5,956 bases of DNA from an uncultured Eubacteriales bacterium (GCA_902496595.1 CABVBV010000131.1:1-5956); one strand, 5' to 3'. Counted from the stretch's first letter, positions 1 to 5,954 are shown. Made by a program: numbers and translations. Notes: generated by a model not told the origin, from the letters alone.

Positions 1-2
1 AG

Positions 3-236
3 CCGCTCATAGGCATGGACAAGGAGGACATCATCCGCATCTCGCGGAAGATAGGCACCTTTGAGACTTCGATACTGCCCTACGAGGACTGCTGCACCGT
101 GTTCACGCCGCGGCACCCCAAGACCAAGCCCAGGCTCGAGGACGTGGAGACGGCAGAGGCCGCCATGGATGTCGAGGGGCTCGTGAGCGAGGCGCTCGAG
201 GGCGTTGAAAGGATATGGATAGACATTGAAGGCTGA
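3..236 (+). CDS. thiI: tRNA 4-thiouridine synthase ThiI, C-terminal fragment (gene begins left of window)
   Basis: Only the last 77 residues are present; the reading frame is already open at the window edge. The peptide begins PLIGMDKEDIIRISRKIGT and continues with PYEDCCTVFTPRHPKTKP. This is the characteristic end of the adenylating PP-loop domain in Firmicutes-type ThiI, including the paired cysteines (DCC). ThiI activates U8 of tRNA by adenylation and transfers sulfur to give 4-thiouridine; in some bacteria it also supplies sulfur for the thiazole of thiamin. The chain stops about 45 residues after the DCC motif, so there is no C-terminal rhodanese domain of the enterobacterial type; such short forms rely on a separate cysteine desulfurase. 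The stop codon TGA (234-236) lies inside the next gene, cinA, giving an 11-bp overlap. The family assignment is from motif recognition; the N-terminal ferredoxin-like and THUMP domains cannot be checked here. Confidence 0.9.
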   Translation, partial: PLIGMDKEDIIRISRKIGTFETSILPYEDCCTVFTPRHPKTKPRLEDVETAEAAMDVEGLVSEALEGVERIWIDIEG

Positions 237-1491
237 GATAATCTCCGTCGGCACTGAACTGCTGCTCGGCAGCACGATAAATACCGACGCCGCCGACGTA
301 GCGGTGCTGCTGTCGGAATACGGCATAGACGTCTACTGGCAGACCGTCGTGGGCGACAACCCGGGCCGGCTCATGGACGCCGTGAAGCGGGCGAAGTCGA
401 GGGCCGACCTCATCATCACGACGGGAGGGCTGGGGCCCACCTGCGACGATCTCACGAAGTCCGCCTTGGCCGAGGCCTTCGGCATGAAGCTGGAGCTCAA
501 CCGTGAGGAAGAGGCCTGGCTCATGGACATCTGGAAAAAGCGCGGCTACAATGAGCTCACCCCGAACAATCTCCAGCAGGTCTGGCTTCCCGAGGGCTCG
601 CGGGCGCTCAGGAACGACTGGGGCACCGCCCCGGGCTGCTACTTTGAGAGAGACGGCGTCAGGGTCATCATGCTTCCGGGGCCTCCCAGGGAACTGCGGC
701 CGCTTCTGGAGCACAGGGTGCGCCCCATACTCGCCGAGCTCTCGAATGCTGTCATCGCCTCGCACAACGTCCATTTCTTCGGAATAGGCGAGAGCGAGAT
801 GGAGTACAGGCTCAGAGACTATATGCAGGAACTCAACAACCCCACGCTCGCGCCCTACGCCAAGACCGGAGAATGCCTCGTGCGCGTGACGGCGAAGGCC
901 GGGACGCAGGCCGAGGCCGAGGAGATGATGGCGCCCGTGGTGGAACGGGTGAAGGGCATTTTCGGAGACCTGGTCTACGCCGTGGACGGGCTGAACCTCG
1001 CCGAGCACACGGTGAAGCTGCTCATCGAAAAGGGCGTCACGATAGCCGCTGCGGAGAGCTGCACCGGCGGAGAGCTGGAAAAGCGGATAACGGATATCCC
1101 GGGGGCTTCGGCGGCGCTCAAGGGCGGCGTCGTGGTGTACACTAACGAGGCCAAGCATCTGCTGCTGGGCATACCGACAGATACGCTGGACAAGTACGGC
1201 GCCGTGAGCCGCGAGATCGCCGCCGAGCTGGCCGAGCGCGTGAGGCTCAAGCTGGGAGCCGACCTGGGCGTAGGGGTCACAGGTCTGGCCGGGCCGGACG
1301 GAGACGGGATCCACGAGGTGGGCACGGTCTTCCTCTCACTCTCGGACGGGAAACGCACATGGGTCAGAGAGAAGAGGCTCACCAGCCGGGACAGGTCGAC
1401 GGTGAGGCTCTACGCCTGCCAGAACGTGTTCGACATGGTGCGCAGGTATCTGGCAGGACTTCCGGTGGAGCAGGAGAGAGCCGACATATGA
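226..1491 (+). CDS. cinA: CinA family protein: molybdopterin-binding-like domain plus nicotinamide-nucleotide amidase (PncC) domain
   Basis: This is a 421-residue full-length CinA. The N-terminal MoCF-biosynthesis-like domain (about 1-170) starts MKAEIISVGTELLLG and carries TGGLGPTCDD at 66-75 and LPGPP at 150-154. After a middle linker domain, the C-terminal PncC domain (about 258-415) shows AESCTGG at 276-282 with the presumed nucleophile Ser278, VVVYTNEAK at 302-310 and VTGLAGPDG at 351-359. Characterised relatives deamidate nicotinamide mononucleotide in NAD salvage, and the N-terminal domain of some acts as an ADP-ribose pyrophosphatase. The older name refers to competence and DNA-damage induction in streptococci, which is not implied here. 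The start is TTG at 226, chosen because the family's conserved N-terminus begins exactly there; a purine-rich GAAAGGA lies at 207-213. The gene overlaps thiI upstream and its TGA overlaps the next ATG (ATGA), so translation is probably coupled. Both domains look intact. Confidence 0.95.
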   Translation: MKAEIISVGTELLLGSTINTDAADVAVLLSEYGIDVYWQTVVGDNPGRLMDAVKRAKSRADLIITTGGLGPTCDDLTKSALAEAFGMKLELNREEEAWLMDIWKKRGYNELTPNNLQQVWLPEGSRALRNDWGTAPGCYFERDGVRVIMLPGPPRELRPLLEHRVRPILAELSNAVIASHNVHFFGIGESEMEYRLRDYMQELNNPTLAPYAKTGECLVRVTAKAGTQAEAEEMMAPVVERVKGIFGDLVYAVDGLNLAEHTVKLLIEKGVTIAAAESCTGGELEKRITDIPGASAALKGGVVVYTNEAKHLLLGIPTDTLDKYGAVSREIAAELAERVRLKLGADLGVGVTGLAGPDGDGIHEVGTVFLSLSDGKRTWVREKRLTSRDRSTVRLYACQNVFDMVRRYLAGLPVEQERADI

Positions 1492-2069
1492 AACTATACC
1501 TCATACGACACGGAGAGTCCGAGTGCAACGTCAAGAGAAGGCTCTACGGCAGAACCGACTGTGCGCTTACCGAGAAGGGCTGCGCCCAGGCGAGACAGGC
1601 CGGGGAGAAGCTCAGGGGCGCAGGCATACAGAGATGCATAGCCAGTCCGCTCATTAGGGCGGCGGAGACGGCGAGGATCGCTTTCATGGACAGGAGCGTC
1701 CGGATAGAGCTGGACGACAGGCTCATGGAACAGGACATGGGGCTTTTCGAGGACAGGCCCTTTGAGGAGATGCAGGAGCAGTACCCCGAGCTCGTGACCG
1801 CCATGCTGACGGATTGGACGGGAGTCGTGCCTCCAGAGGGCGAGAGCTTTGAGAGCCTTAGGGACAGGGTGAGCCTGGTAATAGACGAGCTGCGCGACAG
1901 GGATGAGGACACCGTGCTCGTCTCGCACAACGGCCCGCTCTCGACCATTATGATGCTGCTGCTCGAGATGCCGAACTCGGCGGTGAACCGGCTCTGGTTC
2001 GAGCAGGGCTGCTGGAGCTGCATAGAGCTGAAAAACGGCACGGCGAGACTGTTGTATTTCAACAAATAG
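1488..2069 (+). CDS. Histidine phosphatase family protein (phosphoglycerate mutase-like / CobC-like)
   Basis: A 193-residue single-domain member of the histidine phosphatase superfamily. It starts MKLYLIRHGESECN, giving the RHG signature at 7-9 with His8 as the phospho-accepting residue. Other expected pocket residues are Arg57 in IASPLIRAAETA, Glu81 in LMEQDMGLFE (probable proton donor) and His147 in VLVSHNGP. The size fits the short cofactor-independent phosphatase branch (GpmB, CobC, PhoE types) rather than the roughly 230-250-residue glycolytic mutases. The substrate cannot be read from sequence: broad-specificity phosphatase and alpha-ribazole phosphatase are both possible, and no cobalamin genes are visible nearby. 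The ATG at 1488 is preferred over an upstream in-frame ATG at 1359 because the family N-terminus begins there, AGGAG lies at 1472-1476, and the ATGA overlap with cinA is typical of an operon. Fifteen of its 19 arginines are AGG or AGA. Confidence 0.9.
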   Translation: MKLYLIRHGESECNVKRRLYGRTDCALTEKGCAQARQAGEKLRGAGIQRCIASPLIRAAETARIAFMDRSVRIELDDRLMEQDMGLFEDRPFEEMQEQYPELVTAMLTDWTGVVPPEGESFESLRDRVSLVIDELRDRDEDTVLVSHNGPLSTIMMLLLEMPNSAVNRLWFEQGCWSCIELKNGTARLLYFNK

Positions 2070-2085
2070 CGACAAAACTCCATGG

Positions 2086-2091
2086 AAGGAG
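2086..2091 (+). promoter_or_regulatory. Shine-Dalgarno site for the 118-residue membrane protein
   Basis: AAGGAG sits seven bases before the ATG at 2099, in the only gap (29 bp, 2070-2098) between genes of the left block. No hairpin or promoter-like pair is visible in the gap, which supports read-through from the phosphatase gene. Confidence 0.75.
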
Positions 2092-2098
2092 AAGAGAT

Positions 2099-2455
2099 AT
2101 GAGCAGGAAAGACTATGACAGGGCCGCGTCGGGCGGCAGTATCGCGGGACATATCCTGGCATTTGTCGGCGTCACGCTGCTCGCGGCGGTCATACTTCTG
2201 GTCGCGGCGGGACTGATGCTCAAGTTCGGCCCTTCACCGGCGGCCGGAGAGAAGTTTGGAGAGCTGGCGGCAGAATACGGGGCGCCGGCGTTCATAACCG
2301 AGCTCTTTGCCGCACCGGAGGGCGACGCCGCGCCGATAGAGAGCGATGAGCCCCTTGAGAGCGCTGAGCCCGCAGAGAGCGAGGAACCCGAAGAAACTGC
2401 GGGGCCTGCGGAAAGCGGGGCGCCGGAAGAAACTGCGGAGGTGACTGAGGGATGA
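2099..2455 (+). CDS. Hypothetical small single-pass membrane protein with an acidic Pro/Glu/Ser repeat tail
   Basis: I do not recognise a named family for this 118-residue protein. A short basic N-terminus (Arg3, Lys4, Arg8) precedes one strong hydrophobic segment at about 16-42 (AGHILAFVGVTLLAAVILLV followed by AAGLMLK). There is no obvious signal-peptidase site, so an N-inside, C-outside anchor is the likely topology. Residues 43-70 form a short, mixed linker. Residues 72-118 are almost entirely Ala, Pro, Glu, Ser, Thr, Gly and Asp, arranged as a 12-residue repeat (see the repeat entry), strongly acidic and probably unstructured outside the membrane. A good ribosome site supports the ATG. 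Its TGA overlaps the next gene's ATG by 4 bp, so the two membrane proteins are probably made together and may work together in the envelope; that is inference from arrangement only. Confidence 0.75.
   Translation: MSRKDYDRAASGGSIAGHILAFVGVTLLAAVILLVAAGLMLKFGPSPAAGEKFGELAAEYGAPAFITELFAAPEGDAAPIESDEPLESAEPAESEEPEETAGPAESGAPEETAEVTEG
2312..2452 (+). repeat. Four-unit 36-bp (12-residue) in-frame tandem repeat
   Basis: Residues 72-118 of the small membrane protein align in register as four units of 12: 72-83 APEGDAAPIESD, 84-95 EPLESAEPAESE, 96-107 EPEETAGPAESG and 108-118 APEETAEVTEG (last unit one residue short). The consensus is x-P-x-E-[ST]-A-x-P-A-E-S-x. At the DNA level units three and four share GAAGAAACTGCGG (2390-2402 and 2426-2438) exactly 36 bp apart; the first two have diverged at synonymous and other positions. 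Confidence 0.8.
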
Positions 2456-4245
2456 GCGACGACAGGTTTGATTTCACCGGACTCGGAGCTGACGAAGACT
2501 TCGACAGTTTTCTGAATTCGATAAAGCGCGACCTGGGCGAGCCGGAGCTGCCGAAGAAGGCGCCGGCGGCGGGCACTGCGGTCATAGATGCGGTTACGAA
2601 GCCTGTGGAAGAGCCGGCGCAGGCTGAGGAGCCGGAGCCTGAAAGGGAAATCGTGCCTCAGCAGCTGCAGGAGCCTGAACCTGTACCGGTCAGGAGGCCG
2701 AGAGAAAGGATAAAGCCGTCTGAGCCGGAAACAAAGCCAAAGCGCAGGCCGGAGCAGGAGCCGGTAAGGCGGCAGGCGTCGAGGCAGATGGCGGTGCAGG
2801 AGGAAAAGCAGCCGCCCGTGCGCCAGGCGGAGCGCAGGCAGCCGAGAAAAGAGCCTGACATAAGGTGGAATCCTCCGGCAGAGGAGCCCGAGGAAAAGCG
2901 CGGCATGAGCGGCTTCGGCAAGGCCATGCTGGTATACTGCATACTGCTCATCCTTGTGGTAGCGGCGGCTCTGGCCGTGTTCTGGAAGTATCTCGAAGCC
3001 TACGAGTTCACACGGCCTGAGCGGATCATGGCCCAATTCGAGCAGATGGCCGACGAGAAATACTGGCAGACGGCCATAGACGGGGCTTTCTCCGTTACGC
3101 CTACCGAATTTGAGACCAAGTCCGCCCTGGAAAACGAGCTCTGCCTCGATCTCATCAAAAACGGCGACATGAGCTATGTGAAGGATGCGGCGTATACGGA
3201 TGAAGAGCCGGTCTATCTGGTGTCGGTAGGAGGCGTCGAACTCTGCCGAGTGTATCTGGCGCCGCAGCTGGGCGGAGACGCCGGGTTCGGTCTGGAGTAT
3301 ATGTCAGTCCAGAAAGTCGAGCTGTTGAGCGACTTCATCAATCCTGAGCCGAGGACGTTGAGCATCACTGCGCCTGCGGACGCGACTGTGACGGTAAACG
3401 GCATCACGGTGAGCGAGAGCTACATAAGCAGCGAAGCCCCGGATTCGAGCTATCTCCCGGAGCTGGAGCAGAACGCCTCGGAGCTGCTGCGCCGCTACGA
3501 CATCCCGGGGATATACGGAACCGTTGAGATCGGCGCGACATCTGCTGACGGGGAAGTTCTGAGCGCTGAGAGCTCCGATGAAAACGGAGCGGTGTTTGCG
3601 CTCGAAGAGGGCACGCTCAGCTTCAGGATCTGCGCCCCGGAGGGCGCCGTCATCAGCGTGAACGGAGTGGTGCTGGACGAGAGCTACAAAACCGGAGAGA
3701 AAGTGACGGCAAACTTCATGTCCGGCCTCGAAGGCTACGGCGCCGCGCCGGAGCTGGAGGCCTGGGAAGTGACCGGGCTGCACCTTGAGCCGGAGTACAG
3801 CGTCACGGATACTTCCGGCAGCGACCTGGGCGCCGCCTACATACAGGACGGCACCCCGCTCTTCCTGCCCGCTTCCGACTCTGAACTCGAGGCTGCCCAG
3901 AGCGAGTACAGCGAGAACTTCTTCAAGCTCTATGCTGCCTTCGAGTCGAACGCGAACGACAAGATAGACACGAACTACTACAATATGGTAAGCTATCTCT
4001 ACGGCACCCTGCCGCTGACGAGCAGGCTGGGCTCCGAGTACATCGCGAGGGAGCCGGCGGGCGGCGTCACCGACAGCGGCTACGACAGCTATGAGCTCGG
4101 CAACTTCATGAAGCTGGGTGAGAACTGCTACGGCTGCCATGTCAGCTTGTTCAAGAACGGAGAACAGGTAGGAGGCTGCATCATAGTCTTCACAATGATA
4201 AATTCCAAATGGTACCCGGCTGAAGTGGTCGAGTATACGGCGTGA
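2452..4245 (+). CDS. Hypothetical single-pass membrane protein with large extracytoplasmic region containing a duplicated domain and a possible NTF2-like C-terminus
   Basis: A 597-residue protein with no name I can assign firmly. Residues 1-150 are hydrophilic and very rich in Pro, Glu, Arg and Gln, probably disordered and cytoplasmic. One membrane segment lies at about 157-179 (AMLVYCILLILVVAAALAVF). Residues 180-597 should lie outside. They hold an alpha/beta-looking region (about 186-297), a duplicated beta-rich module (around 302-387 and 388-467, each with TLS...AP...VNG...ESY), and a C-terminal domain (about 483-597) that looks NTF2-like. This order loosely resembles TcaA/YvbJ-type envelope proteins of Firmicutes, but the N-terminal zinc ribbon typical of those is missing and the match is by architecture, not clear homology. 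A CYGCH sequence occurs at 559-563. The ATG overlaps the previous gene's TGA; TGA is followed directly by TAA-like A-rich sequence and the terminator. Role unknown; an envelope or cell-surface function is inferred. Confidence 0.8.
   Translation: MSDDRFDFTGLGADEDFDSFLNSIKRDLGEPELPKKAPAAGTAVIDAVTKPVEEPAQAEEPEPEREIVPQQLQEPEPVPVRRPRERIKPSEPETKPKRRPEQEPVRRQASRQMAVQEEKQPPVRQAERRQPRKEPDIRWNPPAEEPEEKRGMSGFGKAMLVYCILLILVVAAALAVFWKYLEAYEFTRPERIMAQFEQMADEKYWQTAIDGAFSVTPTEFETKSALENELCLDLIKNGDMSYVKDAAYTDEEPVYLVSVGGVELCRVYLAPQLGGDAGFGLEYMSVQKVELLSDFINPEPRTLSITAPADATVTVNGITVSESYISSEAPDSSYLPELEQNASELLRRYDIPGIYGTVEIGATSADGEVLSAESSDENGAVFALEEGTLSFRICAPEGAVISVNGVVLDESYKTGEKVTANFMSGLEGYGAAPELEAWEVTGLHLEPEYSVTDTSGSDLGAAYIQDGTPLFLPASDSELEAAQSEYSENFFKLYAAFESNANDKIDTNYYNMVSYLYGTLPLTSRLGSEYIAREPAGGVTDSGYDSYELGNFMKLGENCYGCHVSLFKNGEQVGGCIIVFTMINSKWYPAEVVEYTA
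3355..3687 (+). repeat. Two-copy domain duplication within the 597-residue membrane protein
   Basis: Copy 1 begins at residue 302 (TLSITAPADATVTVNGITV then SESY) and copy 2 at residue 388 (TLSFRICAPEGAVISVNGVV then LDESY). From the AP to the VNG is eight residues in both, and VNG to ESY is seven in both; copy 2 has two extra residues before AP. The copies are about 88 residues apart and the similarity fades after ESY, with PEL recurring later in each. The pattern resembles PEGA-like beta modules. The interval given spans the clear core of both copies; the DNA itself is well diverged, so the duplication is old. Confidence 0.6.
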
Positions 4246-4246
4246 T

Positions 4247-4298
4247 AAAAACCAGGCGCTCAGTTTACCATACGGTAAACTGAGCGCCTTTCGTTTTT
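4247..4298. terminator. Bidirectional intrinsic terminator between convergent genes
   Basis: A perfect 16-bp inverted repeat (left arm 4254-4269 AGGCGCTCAGTTTACC, right arm 4274-4289) encloses a 4-base ATAC loop. On the + strand it is followed by TTCGTTTTT; read from the - strand it is followed by GGTTTTT (complement of 4247-4253). It starts a few bases after the 597-residue gene's stop and lies about 20 bp beyond the end of the convergent pyruvate-kinase-like gene, so it can end both transcripts. Confidence 0.92.
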
Positions 4299-4318
4299 GG
4301 CTGTCGCGGCTGGGAAAT

Positions 4319-5284
4319 TCAGATGATATAGTTCTCCGCCGCGGCGGCGGCGCTCCTGAGCGCGAGCATGGCTTCTACCGGGTATTTCCCGGCTGCCGTT
4401 TCGTTCGTCAGCATCAGCGCCGAGGCTCCGTCGAGGACGGAGTTGAAAATATCGGACACTTCCGCCCTGGTGGGGACAGGCTCATCCAGCATCGTGTACA
4501 GCAGCTGGGTCACGACCATGAAGGGGGTCCCTGCTGCACGGCACTGCCTTGAGATGTCCTTTTGCAGCTTGGGCAGTTCGTACAGGCCGAAGGCGCCGCC
4601 CAGGTCGCCCCGGGCTATGACTATCATGTCCGAAACGTCCAGGAGCTCCGGCAGGGCTTCAACGCCTCTCCGGCTCTCGACCTTGGCGAAGACGCGGATG
4701 TCCTGACCGTGCAGCGCCTCCCTGACAGAGATGATGTCGCCCGCAGAGCGCGTAAATGACTGCATGACCGCAGTGACGCCGTAGGAGGAGGCGCATTTGA
4801 GGTCGTCCCTGTCCGCATCGGTGAGCGGTTCCAAATCCGACTCAAGCCCTTCCACGCTCAAACCCTTACGGCTGCCCAGCAGGCCGCCGCGCAGCACCCT
4901 TGCCCTTGCGCGGCCGGTGACTTCCAGGCTGAGCCTTGCGTCGTCAATAAGCAGCTCCATTCCCGGCTCGAGCAGTTCGAGAAGAGAGAGCGGTATGGGA
5001 ACGCCGCCGGGGCCTAGTTTCAGGCTTTCTCCCTCTCTGAGCTCCATCGGCCGCTCAAGAGCCCCGGTTCGCAGCTCCGGGCCCTGGGTATCGATAAGCA
5101 GGCCGGGCTTCAGTCCGCGGCTCCGCCCGGCCATTGAAAGAGCCTCCAGATATTCCGAAGCTCCCTCGAGGCCCATGTGCGACAGGTTCAGCCTGGCTCC
5201 GGTCATGCCCGCGTCCAGCATCCGGCCCAAGACCTCTGCCGAGGCGCAGGCCGGGCCAAGCGTCGCATAAAACTCCATACTCAT
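4319..5284 (-). CDS. pyk: Short pyruvate kinase homologue lacking the C-terminal regulatory domain
   Basis: At 321 residues this is far shorter than ordinary pyruvate kinases (about 470-590). It has the N-terminal barrel strand (YATLGPACAS at 6-15), RLNLSH at 31-36, DTQGPELRTG at 65-74, a B domain (about 75-157, including LLIDDARLSLEV and GGLLGSRKG), the catalytic-lysine/metal-glutamate strand FAKVES with Lys201 and Glu203, ARGDLGG at 224-230 with Asp227, VTQLL with Thr259, and PTRAEVSDIFNSVLDGA at 271-287. It ends right after the last barrel helix (ETAAGKYPVEAM...), so the allosteric C domain is absent cleanly, not by visible frameshift. Family enzymes convert phosphoenolpyruvate and ADP to pyruvate and ATP. 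Deviations from common motifs are DTQGPE for DTKGPE, KGLSVEG for KGVNLPG, RGDLGG for RGDLGV and LTNET for LSGET. It could be an unregulated kinase, a paralogue with changed substrate, or a non-catalytic sensor. ATG at 5284 overlaps the TetR gene's stop; Met3 is an alternative start. Confidence 0.85.
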   Translation of the reverse strand: MSMEFYATLGPACASAEVLGRMLDAGMTGARLNLSHMGLEGASEYLEALSMAGRSRGLKPGLLIDTQGPELRTGALERPMELREGESLKLGPGGVPIPLSLLELLEPGMELLIDDARLSLEVTGRARARVLRGGLLGSRKGLSVEGLESDLEPLTDADRDDLKCASSYGVTAVMQSFTRSAGDIISVREALHGQDIRVFAKVESRRGVEALPELLDVSDMIVIARGDLGGAFGLYELPKLQKDISRQCRAAGTPFMVVTQLLYTMLDEPVPTRAEVSDIFNSVLDGASALMLTNETAAGKYPVEAMLALRSAAAAAENYII

Positions 5285-5847
5285 ATGCCGTAGTATCCCG
5301 CGTTGGAGATCTTGAGTATCAGCTCAGCTATGTCCGAGGCGGGCTTCTTTGCGCCTTCGGCCAGCCATTTGCGGATAAGCCCCACGCTGCCCAGAGCTAT
5401 GAAGGTATAGAGATACTCCGCATCCTCCTGGCTTATCTGTCGGGCAGAGGCCCAGGAGCTTATAAACTGCCCTTCGATCACATCTACTACCTTGGCCTGG
5501 AAGCTGTTGTCGCCCTTGTCGGAGAGCAGCACAGAGCAGATGTCCGCGTTCTCACCGATGTACTCGACGAGCCGCGTGAGCACATCCTTCAAATCGCTGC
5601 CGACCGCCGTCAGCGCGGGCCTTACCCAGCGGGTTACGTCCTCTATGACCTCAGACTCCAGGGCGTGCAGCAGGTCAGAGGGGTCGGAGTAGTGAGCGTA
5701 GAAGGTGGCTCGGTTTATGTCCGCCCTCTCGCAGATCTCCGTGACCGTGATCTTGGCTATCGGCTTTATCCTGAGCAGCTCCAGAAGGCTGTTCCTTATG
5801 ACCATTTTTGTGTAGCGCACACGCGCATCCTGCTTCTTTTCCGGCAT
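5281..5847 (-). CDS. TetR/AcrR family transcriptional regulator
   Basis: A 188-residue TetR-type regulator starting MPEKKQDARVRYTKMVIRNS. The N-terminal DNA-binding domain (about 10-60) has the helix-turn-helix ITVTEICERADINRATFYAH at 33-52, followed by YSDPSDLLHALESEV, a standard TetR pattern. The C-terminal ligand/dimer half (about 85-180), with YIGENADICSVLLSDKGDNS and ALGSVGLIRKWLAEGAKKPA, resembles the C-terminal domain of Firmicutes DhaS-like regulators; the inducer is unknown. The ATG at 5847 is preferred over an in-frame GTG at 5898 because a strong GGAGG stands five bases upstream and the GTG has no ribosome site. Its TGA overlaps the pyruvate-kinase homologue's ATG (ATGA), so regulator and enzyme are probably coupled in translation and made from one message. 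Autoregulation through palindromes in the leader is plausible but unproven. Confidence 0.9.
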   Translation of the reverse strand: MPEKKQDARVRYTKMVIRNSLLELLRIKPIAKITVTEICERADINRATFYAHYSDPSDLLHALESEVIEDVTRWVRPALTAVGSDLKDVLTRLVEYIGENADICSVLLSDKGDNSFQAKVVDVIEGQFISSWASARQISQEDAEYLYTFIALGSVGLIRKWLAEGAKKPASDIAELILKISNAGYYGI

Positions 5848-5852
5848 GATTG

Positions 5853-5857
5853 CCTCC
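5853..5857 (-). promoter_or_regulatory. Shine-Dalgarno site fixing the TetR start
   Basis: Read on the - strand, GGAGG precedes the ATG at 5847 by five bases. This is the strongest ribosome site in the right block and decides between the ATG at 5847 and the longer GTG start at 5898. Confidence 0.8.
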
Positions 5858-5877
5858 GTAGAATTAAAAACTTTCTG

Positions 5878-5891
5878 TGTATAATCATACA
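5878..5891. promoter_or_regulatory. Candidate TetR operator: TGTAT-AATC-ATACA inverted repeat
   Basis: A perfect 5-bp inverted repeat with a 4-bp spacer lies 30 bp upstream of the TetR start codon in AT-rich DNA. On the - strand it contains TATGAT, which could act as a -10 element, and on the + strand TATAAT at 5880-5885. Neither has a convincing -35 at normal distance. TetR proteins usually bind such short palindromes near their own promoters, but the arms are short enough to arise by chance. Confidence 0.3.
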
Positions 5892-5924
5892 AATCCACGA
5901 GAATCGTTTAGGAACTTGCAGATT

Positions 5925-5954
5925 TTATAAAACTGTCTGTTGCTTCATTTGCAA
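5925..5954 (-). promoter_or_regulatory. Candidate promoter for the TetR / pyruvate-kinase-like operon
   Basis: On the - strand TTGCAA (5954-5949) and TTATAA (5930-5925) are separated by 18 bp, a fair match to a sigma-A promoter. The -10 overlaps a 10-bp palindrome TTTTATAAAA (5923-5932), with CAG/CTG flanks offset by one base. The resulting leader would be about 70 bases. The window ends just beyond, so upstream context is missing. No gene is visible on either strand from 5848 to 5956. Confidence 0.35.

Noticed and set aside
103..1314. 403-residue open frame on the - strand opposite cinA
   Set aside because: It lies entirely antisense to a well-supported CinA gene, is rich in Arg/His/Pro/Gly as expected of an antisense shadow in GC-rich DNA, and shows no recognisable motif.
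1359..1487. Upstream in-frame extension of the histidine phosphatase to an ATG at 1359
   Set aside because: The extra 43 residues overlap the cinA coding region and resemble no family; the superfamily N-terminus (MKLYLIRHGE) begins at 1488.
1494..2162. Two overlapping - strand open frames (222 and 202 residues)
   Set aside because: Both are shadows of the histidine phosphatase gene, which has intact catalytic motifs on the + strand.
2113..3036. 307-residue open frame on the - strand
   Set aside because: It is antisense to the two membrane-protein genes, and its Arg/Leu- and Ser-rich runs simply mirror the Glu/Pro-rich codons on the other strand.
3304..4140. 278-residue open frame on the - strand
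   Set aside because: It is antisense to the outer region of the 597-residue protein, with no domain signature and no credible ribosome site context.
4254..4289. Perfect 16-bp inverted repeat considered as an attachment site or transposon end
   Set aside because: Position between convergent stops, a 4-base loop and T-runs on both sides fit an intrinsic terminator; there is no transposase, integrase or target duplication nearby.
4797..5270. 157-residue + strand open frame opposite the pyruvate-kinase homologue
   Set aside because: Its Ser/Arg/Pro-rich composition is typical of an antisense shadow, and the - strand protein is clearly homologous to a known family.
5848..5898. 17-residue N-terminal extension of the TetR regulator from a GTG at 5898
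   Set aside because: No ribosome site precedes the GTG, whereas GGAGG sits five bases before the ATG at 5847; the extension also runs through the candidate operator.
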